Part shown: positions 9,583 through 19,460 of the stretch, piece after piece
Numbering within the stretch: the first letter of the stretch is position 1
Layout: each line of letters begins with the position of its first letter
Source of the DNA: Limnephilus marmoratus
Taxonomy: Eukaryota; Arthropoda; Insecta; Trichoptera; Limnephilidae
DNA: 64,000 bases
Direction of reading: 5' to 3'
Assembly (NCBI GenBank): GCA_917880885.1
Contig: OU862913.1
Location: forward strand, 24,003,286-24,067,285
The notes under the pieces: generated by a model
Databases searched by the model: none
Seen by the model: the letters and a program-made list of their open reading frames with translations, nothing else
What the model was told of the DNA's origin: nothing
Translations under genes and position numbers: made by a program

Positions 9583-9999
9583 ACCTCTTCTACAGGTCAC
9601 CCCAAGTGATTCGCTACGTTTGGTGACTTTGCAGGGGTGCCCGGGTTTATGGCGATGAAGTTTGTCTACGACTTGGTGGCGGATGAGTCTGCCTGGCGTG
9701 GCTGGCGGAATCGAGAGAGACTGGTAAGGGAGATCTTTTGAGTCTGTCAAACCATCGCCTTATACCGCAGTGGGAGGGATGGATTCACGCATCCGCCTCT
9801 CCTGGACACACTGACCCCCAGATTCCTACCCACACCTTATACCCTTTTCCTTCCCACCCTTTTTTCCTTTCCTTAATAAGACCCTCCACACAGCATCAGC
9901 AGGGCCTGCTGTGTGGAGCTAATGTAAAAAAAAACATCCACACATCGTCTTAGGTTGGTGTACATAGGTATTTCACTGATTTAAAAAAAAAAAATTATA

Positions 10000-10510
10000 T
10001 AATTTAAATTAAATATTATATATAATAAGGTTATTATCAAGTTCTCCAAGAATTTTAGTAATTATTTTTGTTACAGCAGTTTCGGCTTTCAAGGTCATTT
10101 TCAAAGTATGGTTTTTCCACTTTTAGACGACTTATTTTTACGATTTTAAATTTCAATTTCAATTTTTACGATTTTAAATTGAAATTGATTTATTACCGGT
10201 TAAACCAATTTGCTGAGACACTAACTGAGATTTCTATAATGTGAGGTTCTGAATCTGTTTTCCCCGCACCAAATGGTAGGGTTTTGAACCTTACGTTATA
10301 GAAATCTCAACTAGTGTCTCAGCAAATTGGTTTAACCGGTAATAGATCAATTTAGACACCTTCAAAAATTGATATTTAAAATCGTAAAAATAAGTCGTCT
10401 AAAAGTGGAAAAACCACACTTTGAAAATGACCTTGTAAGCCGAAACAGTTGTAACAAAAATAATAAATACTAAAATACTTGCAGAACTTGACAATAACAT
10501 ATTTATATTT
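10000..10510. mobile_element. Inverted-repeat element with outward GCCGAAAC ends
   Basis: The arms (about 10027-10250 and 10300-10495) share, inverted, AAGTCGTCTAAAAGTGG, TTTGAAAATGACCTTG, GCCGAAACAG and, near the centre, TTGCTGAGACACTA and GGTTTAACCGGTAAT. The outer arms carry GCCGAAAC followed by GTTGTAAC, like PLE ends. A partial relative lies at 33680-33790. No coding sequence. Confidence 0.7.
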
Positions 10511-10614
10511 AATTTAAATAAAATTTTAAAAATTAAAGAGATTTCTACGAATTAAACACTACCACTACTTAGCATTAATACTATGCCTAGCGATTTGTAT
10601 GCCTATTACATAGT

Positions 10615-10855
10615 GCCGGATTTCACAGGGTAAAGATTTCCTAGGTCTTGGCGGCAGATTCACCTGCCTACGCGTGGCGGGCCAGATTTGGAGAGACTGG
10701 TTGAGAGACACCTTTTTACCGCTCCAGCAGGACTCTCTCGACCCTCTTACGCAGTGGGAGGGATGGATTCATTCGTCCGTCCCTCGTGGACACACTGACC
10801 CTCAAATTTCTACCCACCCATCATACCTTTTTTCTCAGTGACTAATGTAATTTTT
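10615..10855 (+). mobile_element. SINE-A copy, 5' truncated
   Basis: It carries CTAGGTCTTGGCGGCAGATT, GCGTGGCGGGCCAGAT, GGGAGGGATGGATTCATTCG, ACACTGACCCTCAAATTTC and then TAATGTAATTTTTTT. The 3' hairpin is deleted here. Confidence 0.65.
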
Positions 10856-11161
10856 TTCCAAAAAATTGAACTTTAAAAAACAAAAATATAATTATTAATT
10901 ATATTGTCCCAGAGAGTTGAATACCCCTTTACGTAACACAATTACAATGGCTCGATTTGACAATATCCTGCAATCTGGCCGTCTCTTCTCTCGTCCCGGC
11001 CCTTCCTCTTTCCCCTCTCTTCTCCTTCCCTCCCCCTCACTCACCTCCCCGCCCCTGGTGGCAGCGTCCAGGGGAACCATGGGACTGCTGGAGAATCAGG
11101 GTTGCCAAAAATCAATTGTTTACCACCACAAGTACAACCAACCAACACTACAATGTACTTA
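10856..11161. other. Unassigned, with a pyrimidine-rich stretch
   Basis: 10980-11055 is C/T-rich like the Helitron cores but lacks their flanking words. No RNA gene or coding domain recognised. Confidence 0.35.
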
Positions 11162-11530
11162 AACTGACGGTCGAGTGGTAAGGCTCTTGACTCGCAATCC
11201 GAAGATCGCGGGATCGAATTCTGGCGTGAGCAAATTCATTTAAAATAATATATAGTATATTTGCTGCACGTTCCAGAGTGGAAGACTCTCAGGTGTAAGA
11301 CCACCATTCAGAATTAAAACGTTGCTGAAAATGGCTTTAGCCGTGTTTAGTGATCAGATTTGAATAGCCAGGTACTCCCTACCTTCCTCTTCCCTACCTC
11401 CTTCCCCTCCCTACTACCTTCAGCATCACGACACATAAGTACCCCAATTGGGGATGCAAATCTTACTGGCTTCAGACGGGAGTAGCTGGAATTCTTGTAA
11501 GGTATTCGCATAAAATAATACTGGTACCGC
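11162..11530 (+). mobile_element. tRNA-derived SINE1, nearly full length
   Basis: The tRNA-related head has an A-box-like GAGTGGTAAGGCTC and a B-box-like GGGATCGAATTC. The body follows with TATATTTGCTGCACGTTCC, ACTCTCAGG, ACCACCATTCAGAAT, GCTTTAGCCGTGTTT and TAGCCAGGTAC. The tail is CCCAATTGGGGATG, CTTCAGACGGGAG and ATTCTTGTAAGGTATTC. Pol III transcription is expected from the head in an intact copy. Confidence 0.8.
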
Positions 11531-11534
11531 CACC

Positions 11535-11710
11535 ATTTATCGGATAACCAACACCCTTGCCATAGGTCCCCCCAAGTGGTTTGCTACGTTTGGTGATTTA
11601 GCAGGGGTGCACGGATTATTGGAGTGAGGTTTGTCTAGGTCTTGGTGGCGAATGCGTTAGCTCACCTAATACGTGGCGGGCCGGATCGGGAGAGTGATAA
11701 TGACAATTGA
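11535..11710 (+). mobile_element. SINE-A 5' half
   Basis: It starts at GGTACCGCCACCATTTATCG and continues with CAACACCCTTGCCATAGGTC, GTGGTTTGCTACGTTTGGTG and CTAGGTCTTGGTGGCGAATG, stopping after GGCGGGCCGGATCGGGAGAG. It directly follows the SINE1 at 11162. Confidence 0.7.
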
Positions 11711-12572
11711 TCGGAGAACACAAGTGATAATCACAATTTAGTATTTGGGCAATAGCGGGACATTTTTTTCATAACTGCGACTTGCTTTTGAAAGGGTCAA
11801 CGTCAGTATTTAAAATTTCACGAGGCCGATGTAGGATTTGATTTTTTTAATAATAATAATAATAATTGGATAATTTGTATAGCGCCGTTTTTGTGAAAAA
11901 TCACCTCAAGGGCGCTTTACAATTTATTATAAATCCTAGGCTCTATCTAATTTTATTATTTTCAAATAGATACAGAATCATACTTACCTGCAGGACACTT
12001 CCGACAAAACACACTTTATTAGAAAGTTTATGCTTATGCTATGGGGAAGATACGACTTTGCACGTGGAGGACATTATATTCAAAACACTGGACATTGCAT
12101 GAGTTTTACATTTATATTTATATTTAACAGAAGATTAATGCGAAAGTTGAGTTAATATTTATTTTTAAAGTCTGGAGAATTTTAAGAATTTGCTATTACA
12201 CACTTAGTTATTTACAATTTTTTAATTATTTACAATTTTTTTTAACTTATTGATACGACTGTCTGAAAAGATGAGTTTTAAGTTTAGCTTTTAGTAAGTT
12301 TTATTTAAAAAAAAGCGATTTTTTAGTATCCCATTGGCGCCCGAAAAATAAAAAATTCTCTCTAGAAATATAATATTAATTAAGACTATTACAATTTAAA
12401 TACAATATTTAATAGTTTTATAATCCTATTAAAATGCACGCTGTAAAATGTGCATCTATTTTCCTAGAAATATTTCGACGACGCAGATCGAAATAGAAAA
12501 AAAAACGCAGAAAAATGACTTGTTTAAAATCTCATTTTCGGATGTATTGACCTTTACAACATTTCAAATTTC
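11711..12572. repeat. Dispersed repeat with GTATAGCGCCG motif, then unassigned DNA
   Basis: An (AAT)n run at 11850-11868 leads into TTGTATAGCGCCGTTTTTGT and GGGCGCTTTACAATTTATTA. The same order occurs at 28060-28150. The family is unknown to me. The rest, to 12572, is A+T-rich without features. Confidence 0.5.
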
Positions 12573-12616
12573 GGTTATCGCTATAAATAAATTTGTTTTT
12601 ATTTATAGCGATAACC
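12573..12616. repeat. Near-perfect palindrome, 18-bp arms
   Basis: GGTTATCGCTATAAATAAA is followed, after a few bases, by its inverse TTTATTTATAGCGATAACC. It could be a stem-loop or a collapsed MITE. No element boundary was seen. Confidence 0.75.
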
Positions 12617-13332
12617 TGATTTATGATAATAATAATAACTAGCAGTTTAAAACCCTCTCCGCGGGTATTTGCTGCTAGGCCCTGCAGGCGGCTTTTGACA
12701 CGTTTGACCAGTTTTGTGACCATTTTAAAATAGGAACTGGTTCCAAAAATAGCCGGTTCCTTGGATCCACTGTGATTCAGTGACAGCTAGTCACCGAGAC
12801 AAAGTAACCGTAACAGGCAATGACGTCATATGTAATATATAGCCGCATAAATATTATTCACAACTCTAAGTATTACCGTCAATCTTTCCATATCCGGAGA
12901 CACCCTCAAATTCTATAACTCCGTAGTACTTATATCTATGGAGGGCTCGTCCTCGTATGACCTGCTAACGTAAGTGGCGCCATTCTTTGATAAATTCTTG
13001 AAATCGAAACCGACTTACAAAAGTAGCTTTTTTAGCGTATTAATAATATAGATGGCCGCATTTCCGTTTGTATCTATTTGTAAACAAGTGTGTACCACAG
13101 ATGCAAGGCTATTAATGCTGTTTGATACAGAAAAAACCTTTTTTTTCATTGTACATACCTATAGTATCGGTTGTTATTTATTTTTTTTATTTTTATTTTA
13201 TATTTTTTTTTTATATTTTTTTTTTTATTTCATACATTTTTTATTAGTAACAGATATTTGTTTTTTTTTGGCTACCACACTAGGCTAAGCCCGTGTTGTG
13301 GTAGTCGTACATTTAATATTTTAACATTTCAA
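12617..13332. other. No feature recognised; long T-rich tract
   Basis: 13139-13275 is strongly T-rich on the plus strand. The surrounding DNA shows no coding or repeat similarity that I can name. Confidence 0.35.
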
Positions 13333-13348
13333 AAAATATTAAGAAATA
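13333..13348. repeat. Left 16-bp TSD of the PLE dimer
   Basis: AAAATATTAAGAAATA matches 17899-17914 exactly in direct orientation. Confidence 0.8.
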
Positions 13349-13405
13349 ATTAAAGGAAAATAATCACTTTGTTTGTAACCACGATTTATTGATTTAATTT
13401 TTATT

Positions 13406-13440
13406 TACCGACCGGTTTCGCTTAATACAAGCATCTTCAG
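13406..13440 (-). ncRNA. Hammerhead-like core, left end of PLE dimer
   Basis: Minus strand: CTGAAGA, stem II GCTT/AAGC with a 5-nt loop, GAA, then ACC-GGTC-GGT as a short stem III, followed by A. This is the CUGANGA...GAA...UH order. Stem I is not clear from local pairing. Confidence 0.5.
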
Positions 13441-13663
13441 GGTATAAATTAAAACTGATGAAAAAATACATTGTGTGAGCTTATATATACATACAGACAG
13501 AGACAAAACATAATATAAAGTAAGAGTGAGAGAGTGTAATTAACATCCTACATAGTGATAGAGAGAAAGAGACGGGTATATCTAATGAATAATTACATTA
13601 TATCTACCGGGACAAAACGTCATTTGAACAGGTGATTAAGGAATAAAGTGGCTACGGGTTTTT

Positions 13664-15742
13664 TTAGTTTATGGGAAATATTCCTAATATCGGACTGTTG
13701 GACACATTTAACTGATTATTAAGGATTTGGGTTTTTGTTTTAACGGCTTTCTTTATTTCGAGTGCTTCTAAATTATTAAGCCTGTTACCATGACCATTTC
13801 TATGTAAAATCTTAACACCGGTGTTTTTATTGAAGGTATGATCTTTATCAATAAGGTGATTAGCGAATTCCGAAAATCCATTATTATTTAAGCATCTAAG
13901 ATGCTCTTTGATTCTAATATTGACATTACGTGTCGTTTTACCTACATAAAATGATGAACAATCATTACAATCTAATTTATATATTCCGGAATGACTTAGT
14001 TTTTCGTCCTTATCTTTCGAATTAATTAAAAACTTCCCTAAATTATTGTTTGTGTAAAATGCCGGTCTTATTTCGGGAGGTAGATTTTTTACACTGCAGG
14101 AAGAGAACTGATTAATGAATAAAATACGACGCCATTGGTAACAAAGATTATTATTATTATTTATATTATTATGATTAGTAAATAAGAAATTCTTAGTGGC
14201 TATTTGTTTTTGTTTTTTATTTAAAATTGTATCAATGAGTTCGGCATTATAACCATTATTAACCGCGATTTTTTTAATTATTGCTAGTTCGTTGGAGAAA
14301 TTAGTATTAGATAACGGTATTGTGACCAAACGATGAACCATTGAATGAAACGCGGAGTGTTTATGTGAAACAGGATGATTGGATGTGTTATGGATAACAA
14401 CGTCGGTGTAGGTAGGCTTGCGAAAGATGTTAAAATTTATTTTATTATTTACGATAGATAAGGTGAGATCTAAAAAATTTAAAGTTGAATTAGTTCCTAT
14501 CTCTAATGTGAATTTAATGTTTTGATGGTATGAATTTATAAAGATGAGGAAGGCATTTAATTGACGTTGAGTCCCTGTCCAAATACAGAAAACGTCATCG
14601 ACGTATCTCCGCCATAGTAAGACGTTTTTTACAAGGGGTGAGGCACTAGTTAAAATTTTGTTTTCTAAATTATTCATGAATATATCAGCAATTAAAGGAC
14701 TTGTAGGAGACCCCATGGGAAGGCCTTCGATTTGCTGATATATAACACCATTGAATTGAAAATAATTTTGGTTAAGGCAAACATTAAATAGTGAAGTCAG
14801 ATCATTCACTAAATCTTTGGGTAAATTAGAAGTATTTAATAAATTAGAGATCAAACATTTGCTCTCTTCTACGGGAACATTAGGGAATAAGTTAACCACA
14901 TCAAACGATATGAGTTTGCAATTTTTAGGGAGATCCAAATCTTTGAGTTCTTCTACTAGTGAACATGAATTTTTGATTGTATATTTTGGGGAGAAAATAT
15001 TGGAATTATGGAAAACATTAGTAATAAAAGAAGATATTTTAAAATTTGGGGCATCACAGCAACTAACAACTGGTCTTATAGGTTTATCACTTTTATGGAT
15101 TTTGAGGAATCCATATAATTTTGGTGCTTTCGGATTCTTTGTTAAAAACTTAACTTGATGATATGACTCATCTTGAAACATTTGGGATTTACAGGCTTTA
15201 AGAGTTAGTTTAACTTTATCTAAGAATTTTCCAGTAGGGTCTTTTTGAAGAGTTATGAAGTTGTCGTTATTGATGAAATCTTGCACTTTTGTATTGTATT
15301 CTCTTCGAGGTATTATAATCACGGTATTTCCCTTGTCCGCTTTGGTCAGGATTAATTTTTCGTCTTCTAATTTAGCACGAATATTTTTCATTATGGTTGT
15401 CTCGGGGTTTGGTGTAAATTTAAATTTAGGTATTAGATTTTTTATTGTTTCTGCACTTTTGTAGAAGAATCGTTGAGGTTTACCATATAAAGCTGTATCG
15501 ATATCTACTGCAACGTTTTCTATTGCAGAATTAAAGTTTTTATTATTATATTTTAGGTTGTATTTTAAACCTTTCGATAGTAGGTTCATCTCTTCAGGTA
15601 GAAAATGAACTGTTGACAGATTCTGGACTCGGTCAAAAAACGTATGAACCGGTTTTAGGTTTTCATTATTGTTAGATTTATTTAAGGAACACAACATATT
15701 AAGTTTTTTATTAATTATATTAAGTTTATTAAATGCTTTCAC
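13664..15742 (-). CDS. PLE reverse transcriptase with GIY-YIG endonuclease (longer copy)
   Basis: The 692-codon frame contains the PLE N-terminal DKG motif at residues 136-138 (LTKADKGNTV). The RT palm follows, with GLPMGSPTSPL near residue 340 and the catalytic YVDD at 380-383. The C-terminal GIY-YIG nuclease begins with GIYKLDCNDCSSFYVGK near 586-601, where GIY and FYVG are the family signatures and the CxxC is typical of PLE nucleases. NNLEALEI supplies the likely catalytic Glu. The product would nick the target and prime reverse transcription there. The listed start is a GTG inside a longer frame: the same frame is open upstream to a TGA at 15818-15820 and continues beyond it. Everything downstream is intact, so the copy is young. 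Clade within PLE not assigned. Confidence 0.9.
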   Translation of the reverse strand: MKAFNKLNIINKKLNMLCSLNKSNNNENLKPVHTFFDRVQNLSTVHFLPEEMNLLSKGLKYNLKYNNKNFNSAIENVAVDIDTALYGKPQRFFYKSAETIKNLIPKFKFTPNPETTIMKNIRAKLEDEKLILTKADKGNTVIIIPRREYNTKVQDFINNDNFITLQKDPTGKFLDKVKLTLKACKSQMFQDESYHQVKFLTKNPKAPKLYGFLKIHKSDKPIRPVVSCCDAPNFKISSFITNVFHNSNIFSPKYTIKNSCSLVEELKDLDLPKNCKLISFDVVNLFPNVPVEESKCLISNLLNTSNLPKDLVNDLTSLFNVCLNQNYFQFNGVIYQQIEGLPMGSPTSPLIADIFMNNLENKILTSASPLVKNVLLWRRYVDDVFCIWTGTQRQLNAFLIFINSYHQNIKFTLEIGTNSTLNFLDLTLSIVNNKINFNIFRKPTYTDVVIHNTSNHPVSHKHSAFHSMVHRLVTIPLSNTNFSNELAIIKKIAVNNGYNAELIDTILNKKQKQIATKNFLFTNHNNINNNNNLCYQWRRILFINQFSSCSVKNLPPEIRPAFYTNNNLGKFLINSKDKDEKLSHSGIYKLDCNDCSSFYVGKTTRNVNIRIKEHLRCLNNNGFSEFANHLIDKDHTFNKNTGVKILHRNGHGNRLNNLEALEIKKAVKTKTQILNNQLNVSNSPILGIFPIN

Positions 15743-15817
15743 AGAAACTAGGTGTCTGACTTTATCGTCGAATAAGTCCCACTCAACAGAGTGCAGATCA
15801 TATACTAGTTCTGTATG

Positions 15818-16039
15818 TCAGAGTTTTAAATTAAGTTTTATATTATTACGTTGTTTATAAGCACATTTAAGATCCTCTTTTAGCCACGCTATTTTTGCTA
15901 GATGAATGGAAGATTCATGGAATGATGAATTATTTTTAGCACTGTTAAAATGTACATTTATGTACTTTGGAAACACTTTCTTTATTAAACATTGTTTGAA
16001 AAAATATATGATATATGACTCATCTTGAAAATGTTTCAA
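15818..16039 (-). pseudogene. N-terminal PLE segment upstream of an in-frame TGA
   Basis: This 73-residue frame is in the same phase as the 13664-15742 frame (297 nt, 99 codons, separates their first bases) and is cut off only by the TGA at 15818-15820. It is rich in Lys and Asn and includes IAWLKEDLKCAYKQRNNIKL, plausible as the PLE N-terminal region. Its first codons (16013-16039) come from the palindromic junction with the plus copy, so the real N-terminus is missing. Confidence 0.65.
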
Positions 16040-16051
16040 GATGAGTCATAT
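16013..16051. repeat. Junction palindrome, 18-bp arms with 3-nt spacer
   Basis: ATATGACTCATCTTGAAA (16013-16030), ATG, then TTTCAAGATGAGTCATAT (16034-16051) is an exact palindrome at the point where the minus and plus PLE copies meet. Confidence 0.9.
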
Positions 16052-17548
16052 CATCAAGTTAAGTTTTTAACAAAGAATCCGAAAGCACCAAAATTATATG
16101 GATTCCTCAAAATCCATAAAAGTGATAAACCTATAAGACCAGTTGTTAGTTGCTGTGATGCCCCAAATTTTAAAATATCTTCTTTTATTACTAATGTTTT
16201 CCATAATTCCAATATTTTCTCCCCAAAATATACAATCAAAAATTCATGTTCACTAGTAGAAGAACTCAAAGATTTGGATCTCCCTAAAAATTGCAAACTC
16301 ATATCGTTTGATGTGGTTAACTTATTCCCTAATGTTCCCGTAGAAGAGAGCAAATGTTTGATCTCTAATTTATTAAATACTTCTAATTTACCCAAAGATT
16401 TAGTGAATGATCTGACTTCACTATTTAATGTTTGCCTTAACCAAAATTATTTTCAATTCAATGGTGTTATATATCAGCAAATCGAAGGCCTTCCCATGGG
16501 GTCTCCTACAAGTCCTTTAATTGCTGATATATTCATGAATAATTTAGAAAACAAAATTTTAACTAGTGCCTCACCCCTTGTAAAAAACGTCTTACTATGG
16601 CGGAGATACGTCGATGACGTTTTCTGTATTTGGACAGGGACTCAACGTCAATTAAATGCCTTCCTCATCTTTATAAATTCATACCATCAAAACATTAAAT
16701 TCACATTAGAGATAGGAACTAATTCAACTTTAAATTTTTTAGATCTCACCTTATCTATCGTAAATAATAAAATAAATTTTAACATCTTTCGCAAGCCTAC
16801 CTACACCGACGTTGTTATCCATAACACATCCAATCATCCTGTTTCACATAAACACTCCGCGTTTCATTCAATGGTTCATCGTTTGGTCACAATACCGTTA
16901 TCTAATACTAATTTCTCCAACGAACTAGCAATAATTAAAAAAATCGCGGTTAATAATGGTTATAATGCCGAACTCATTGATACAATTTTAAATAAAAAAC
17001 AAAAACAAATAGCCACTAAGAATTTCTTATTTACTAATCATAATAATATAAATAATAATAATAATCTTTGTTACCAATGGCGTCGTATTTTATTCATTAA
17101 TCAGTTCTCTTCCTGCAGTGTAAAAAATCTACCTCCCGAAATAAGACCGGCATTTTACACAAACAATAATTTAGGGAAGTTTTTAATTAATTCGAAAGAT
17201 AAGGACGAAAAACTAAGTCATTCCGGAATATATAAATTAGATTGTAATGATTGTTCATCATTTTATGTAGGTAAAACGACACGTAATGTCAATATTAGAA
17301 TCAAAGAGCATCTTAGATGCTTAAATAATAATGGATTTTCGGAATTCGCTAATCACCTTATTGATAAAGATCATACCTTCAATAAAAACACCGGTGTTAA
17401 GATTTTACATAGAAATGGTCATGGTAACAGGCTTAATAATTTAGAAGCACTCGAAATAAAGAAAGCCGTTAAAACAAAAACCCAAATCCTTAATAATCAG
17501 TTAAATGTGTCCAACAGTCCGATATTAGGAATATTTCCCATAAACTAA
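16025..17548 (+). CDS. PLE reverse transcriptase with GIY-YIG endonuclease, 5'-truncated copy
   Basis: The 507-codon frame is identical from its MFQDESYHQVK to the end with residues 188-692 of the minus copy. It lacks the DKG-containing N-terminus. RT motif GLPMGSPTSPL lies near residue 155, YVDD at 195-198, GIYKLDC at 401 and FYVGK at 413. The first Met lies within the junction palindrome and is unlikely to be a native start. Without the N-terminal domain it is probably non-functional, although both catalytic domains are intact. Confidence 0.85.
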   Translation: MKMFQDESYHQVKFLTKNPKAPKLYGFLKIHKSDKPIRPVVSCCDAPNFKISSFITNVFHNSNIFSPKYTIKNSCSLVEELKDLDLPKNCKLISFDVVNLFPNVPVEESKCLISNLLNTSNLPKDLVNDLTSLFNVCLNQNYFQFNGVIYQQIEGLPMGSPTSPLIADIFMNNLENKILTSASPLVKNVLLWRRYVDDVFCIWTGTQRQLNAFLIFINSYHQNIKFTLEIGTNSTLNFLDLTLSIVNNKINFNIFRKPTYTDVVIHNTSNHPVSHKHSAFHSMVHRLVTIPLSNTNFSNELAIIKKIAVNNGYNAELIDTILNKKQKQIATKNFLFTNHNNINNNNNLCYQWRRILFINQFSSCSVKNLPPEIRPAFYTNNNLGKFLINSKDKDEKLSHSGIYKLDCNDCSSFYVGKTTRNVNIRIKEHLRCLNNNGFSEFANHLIDKDHTFNKNTGVKILHRNGHGNRLNNLEALEIKKAVKTKTQILNNQLNVSNSPILGIFPIN

Positions 17549-17771
17549 AAAAACCCGTAGCCACTTTATTCCTTAATCACCTGTTCAAATGACGTTTTGT
17601 CCCGGTAGATATAATGTAATTATTCATTAGATATACCCGTCTCTTTCTCTCTATCACTATGTAGGATGTTAATTACACTCTCTCACTCTTACTTTATATT
17701 ATGTTTTGTCTCTGTCTGTATGTATATATAAGCTCACACAATGTATTTTTTCATCAGTTTTAATTTATACC

Positions 17772-17806
17772 CTGAAGATGCTTGTATTAAGCGAAACCGG
17801 TCGGTA
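17772..17806 (+). ncRNA. Hammerhead-like core, right end of PLE dimer
   Basis: This is the exact inverted counterpart of 13406-13440: CTGAAGA, GCTT/AAGC stem, GAA, ACC-GGTC-GGT, A. It lies downstream of the plus ORF and faces outward. Confidence 0.5.
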
Positions 17807-17898
17807 AATAAAAATTAAATCAATAAATCGTGGTTACAAACAAAGTGATTATTTTCCTTTAATTAATATGTCAAACCACAAAGTGACTGCTTTCTACC

Positions 17899-17914
17899 AA
17901 AATATTAAGAAATA
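17899..17914. repeat. Right 16-bp TSD of the PLE dimer
   Basis: AAAATATTAAGAAATA, direct copy of 13333-13348. Confidence 0.8.
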
Positions 17915-19054
17915 CTTAAAACTAAAGAGAAAAAAAAAGATCTTATTTTAAAGAAAAGTAGAAATAAAAATGAAAATTCAAATTCAAATTTTGAAATACA
18001 AAAATTAAAAATAAAGATTAAATGTTAAGAACTCAAGTGTTCTGTATAAATTAAAACATATAAGTAGGTATATAAATCAAAATTAAAAACATAAATAAAT
18101 TTAGTGAAAAACTAAGAGAAAAAAATAACAACATTTTAAATAAAAATAGAAATAAAAATAGAAAATTAAAATTTTGAAATGCAAAAATTTATAATTTAAA
18201 TGTAAATGTATTATTTATTATATTATTGGTAACCGTAAGAAGACGGGATGTACATAAAACAAATTCTATTCATATCAGAATTTTATTTGCTCCTAATTAT
18301 AAATTTTGCTATTTTTTTACATTAAAAAGTATTTCGACAGCCCTAAACACGGGGCCCGCAGCAGACCGCGCGGAGTACCGCAAGGGCCCACAATTGGTCC
18401 TAATTCGGCCGAATCAACGCCGCCATAGGTGCATTCCTAGACGTAACCAGGAGAGAAGGGAAAGAAGAAGGGCATTCGGTGGTAATGAGAGGTCCATTGT
18501 CAAACGGAGGAAATAACCAAGACATTCGTCACATTGCTACATCCGTTGATAATCTTATTTTGGAAAGGGGGCCTGGACACATCCTAAATGAAACTGGACT
18601 TATTTTGTTAGGCGGGAAATGATTAAATTGTTGTCAAACAGTACCTAGTCCATAATGAAGTGTTGATACTAACCCTGAGGCATGTAAGTGGCAGAGGAAG
18701 GACGACACTTATGTAAGAAAAATGTTTTTATTCAGAAATTTTGAGGCGAAGCTCATTTGTAAATCACTATTTATAAATTTGAAATTCTAATTATGCAATT
18801 GTAAATTTTCTCTAAAAAGGACTGAAAAGAATCTCCTTCTTCTGATCTCACTAAAGAAACCACTCATTCACTCTGAATGCAATTGTTAATGTTTTCCAAA
18901 ATGACCTTGGAAAAAATCATATCTTTACGATTATTTCAAAGACATTAAGAAACCATCCCTTCGTTCAGAATACAATTTTTAATGTTCTTAAAAGTTGTCT
19001 TACAGCAGCAAATTCCTGTGATATCTCGAAACGATTCCTTTGTTAAGAATATTA
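17915..19054. other. Unassigned; A-rich then moderately GC-rich
   Basis: 17915-18220 is A-rich with short internal repeats such as AAATTCAAATTC. 18340-18500 is G+C-richer (CGGGGCCCGCAGCAGACCGC) and reads as a basic 96-residue frame I cannot identify. Nothing else recognised. Confidence 0.35.
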
Positions 19055-19460
19055 TGAATTAAATATACAATTTGGCTGTCCTGAAACGGGTATCCTTCCC
19101 AGTTGGACAGACAAAGTATCATTTTGTAATGTTTTGCAATACATATGCATACATAAATAAATAAAAAAATAAAAAAAAAATAAAAATAAAATTGATTAAT
19201 CTTTACTACCAATCGGTTAACATTTTTTTACATTAGCTCCACACAGGAGGTCCTGATGAAAATATGTTTTATCAAGATTTTCAATATTTTGTATCAAGAT
19301 TTTCAGGATCTACGGAAATAAGTTTGGATATAAGTTTATTTTTGTTTATTTAGCACAAGATATACATAATGTATTAAATATTTTTGACTGCCAAACTAGG
19401 AGTATTCCCGTTTAGGGACAGTCAAATTATTATGGGTATGAACATGTAGAACATGAATCG
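19055..19460. repeat. Inverted pair of a short repeat plus SINE-A tail
   Basis: TTGGCTGTCCTGAAACGGGT near 19070 and its inverse near 19390 (CCGTTTAGGGACAGTCAAA) are the same repeat. A third copy is near 20930 (TGTCCTAAAACGGGAAGCC). Between them, 19222-19265 is a minus-strand SINE-A/LINE-B tail (TTACATTAGCTCCACACAGG). Confidence 0.5.

Larger units (their letters stand above)
8697..9960 (+). mobile_element. SINE-A copy split by a nested insertion
   Basis: The 5' piece (8697-8742, CCATTTATTAGATAGCCAAC) continues at 9583 with GGTCACCCCAAGTGATTCGC, GCAGGGGTGCCCGGG, GGGAGGGATGGATTCACGC, ACACACTGACCCCCAGATTC and the TCCACACAGC tail. It ends CTGTGTGGAGCTAATGT plus A-run at about 9930. It is interrupted at 8743-9582. 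Confidence 0.75.
13349..17898. mobile_element. Penelope-like element, inverted dimer
   Basis: Two arms of 1,837 bp (13347-15183 on minus, 16029-17865 on plus) are inverted copies without a difference that I can see. They differ by no net indel, and their proteins are identical. Between them, 15184-16028 is single copy and holds the N-terminal part of the minus copy. Both outer ends are PLE ends with hammerhead-like cores. A further 33 bp (17866-17898) lies outside the right arm, then the second copy of a 16-bp TSD. PLEs are retroelements with RT and usually a GIY-YIG nuclease, known for partly inverted or tandem copies. The shared TSD implies insertion as one unit. Confidence 0.9.

Noticed and set aside
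14817..15158. 113-codon antisense frame, also at 16054-16395
   Set aside because: It is the shadow of the conserved PLE RT domain. It is duplicated only because the arms are identical.
13333..17914. PLE palindrome as a simple assembly fold-back artefact
   Set aside because: Not fully excluded, but the single-copy centre and the direct 16-bp repeats on both sides are not expected from an artefactual mirror.
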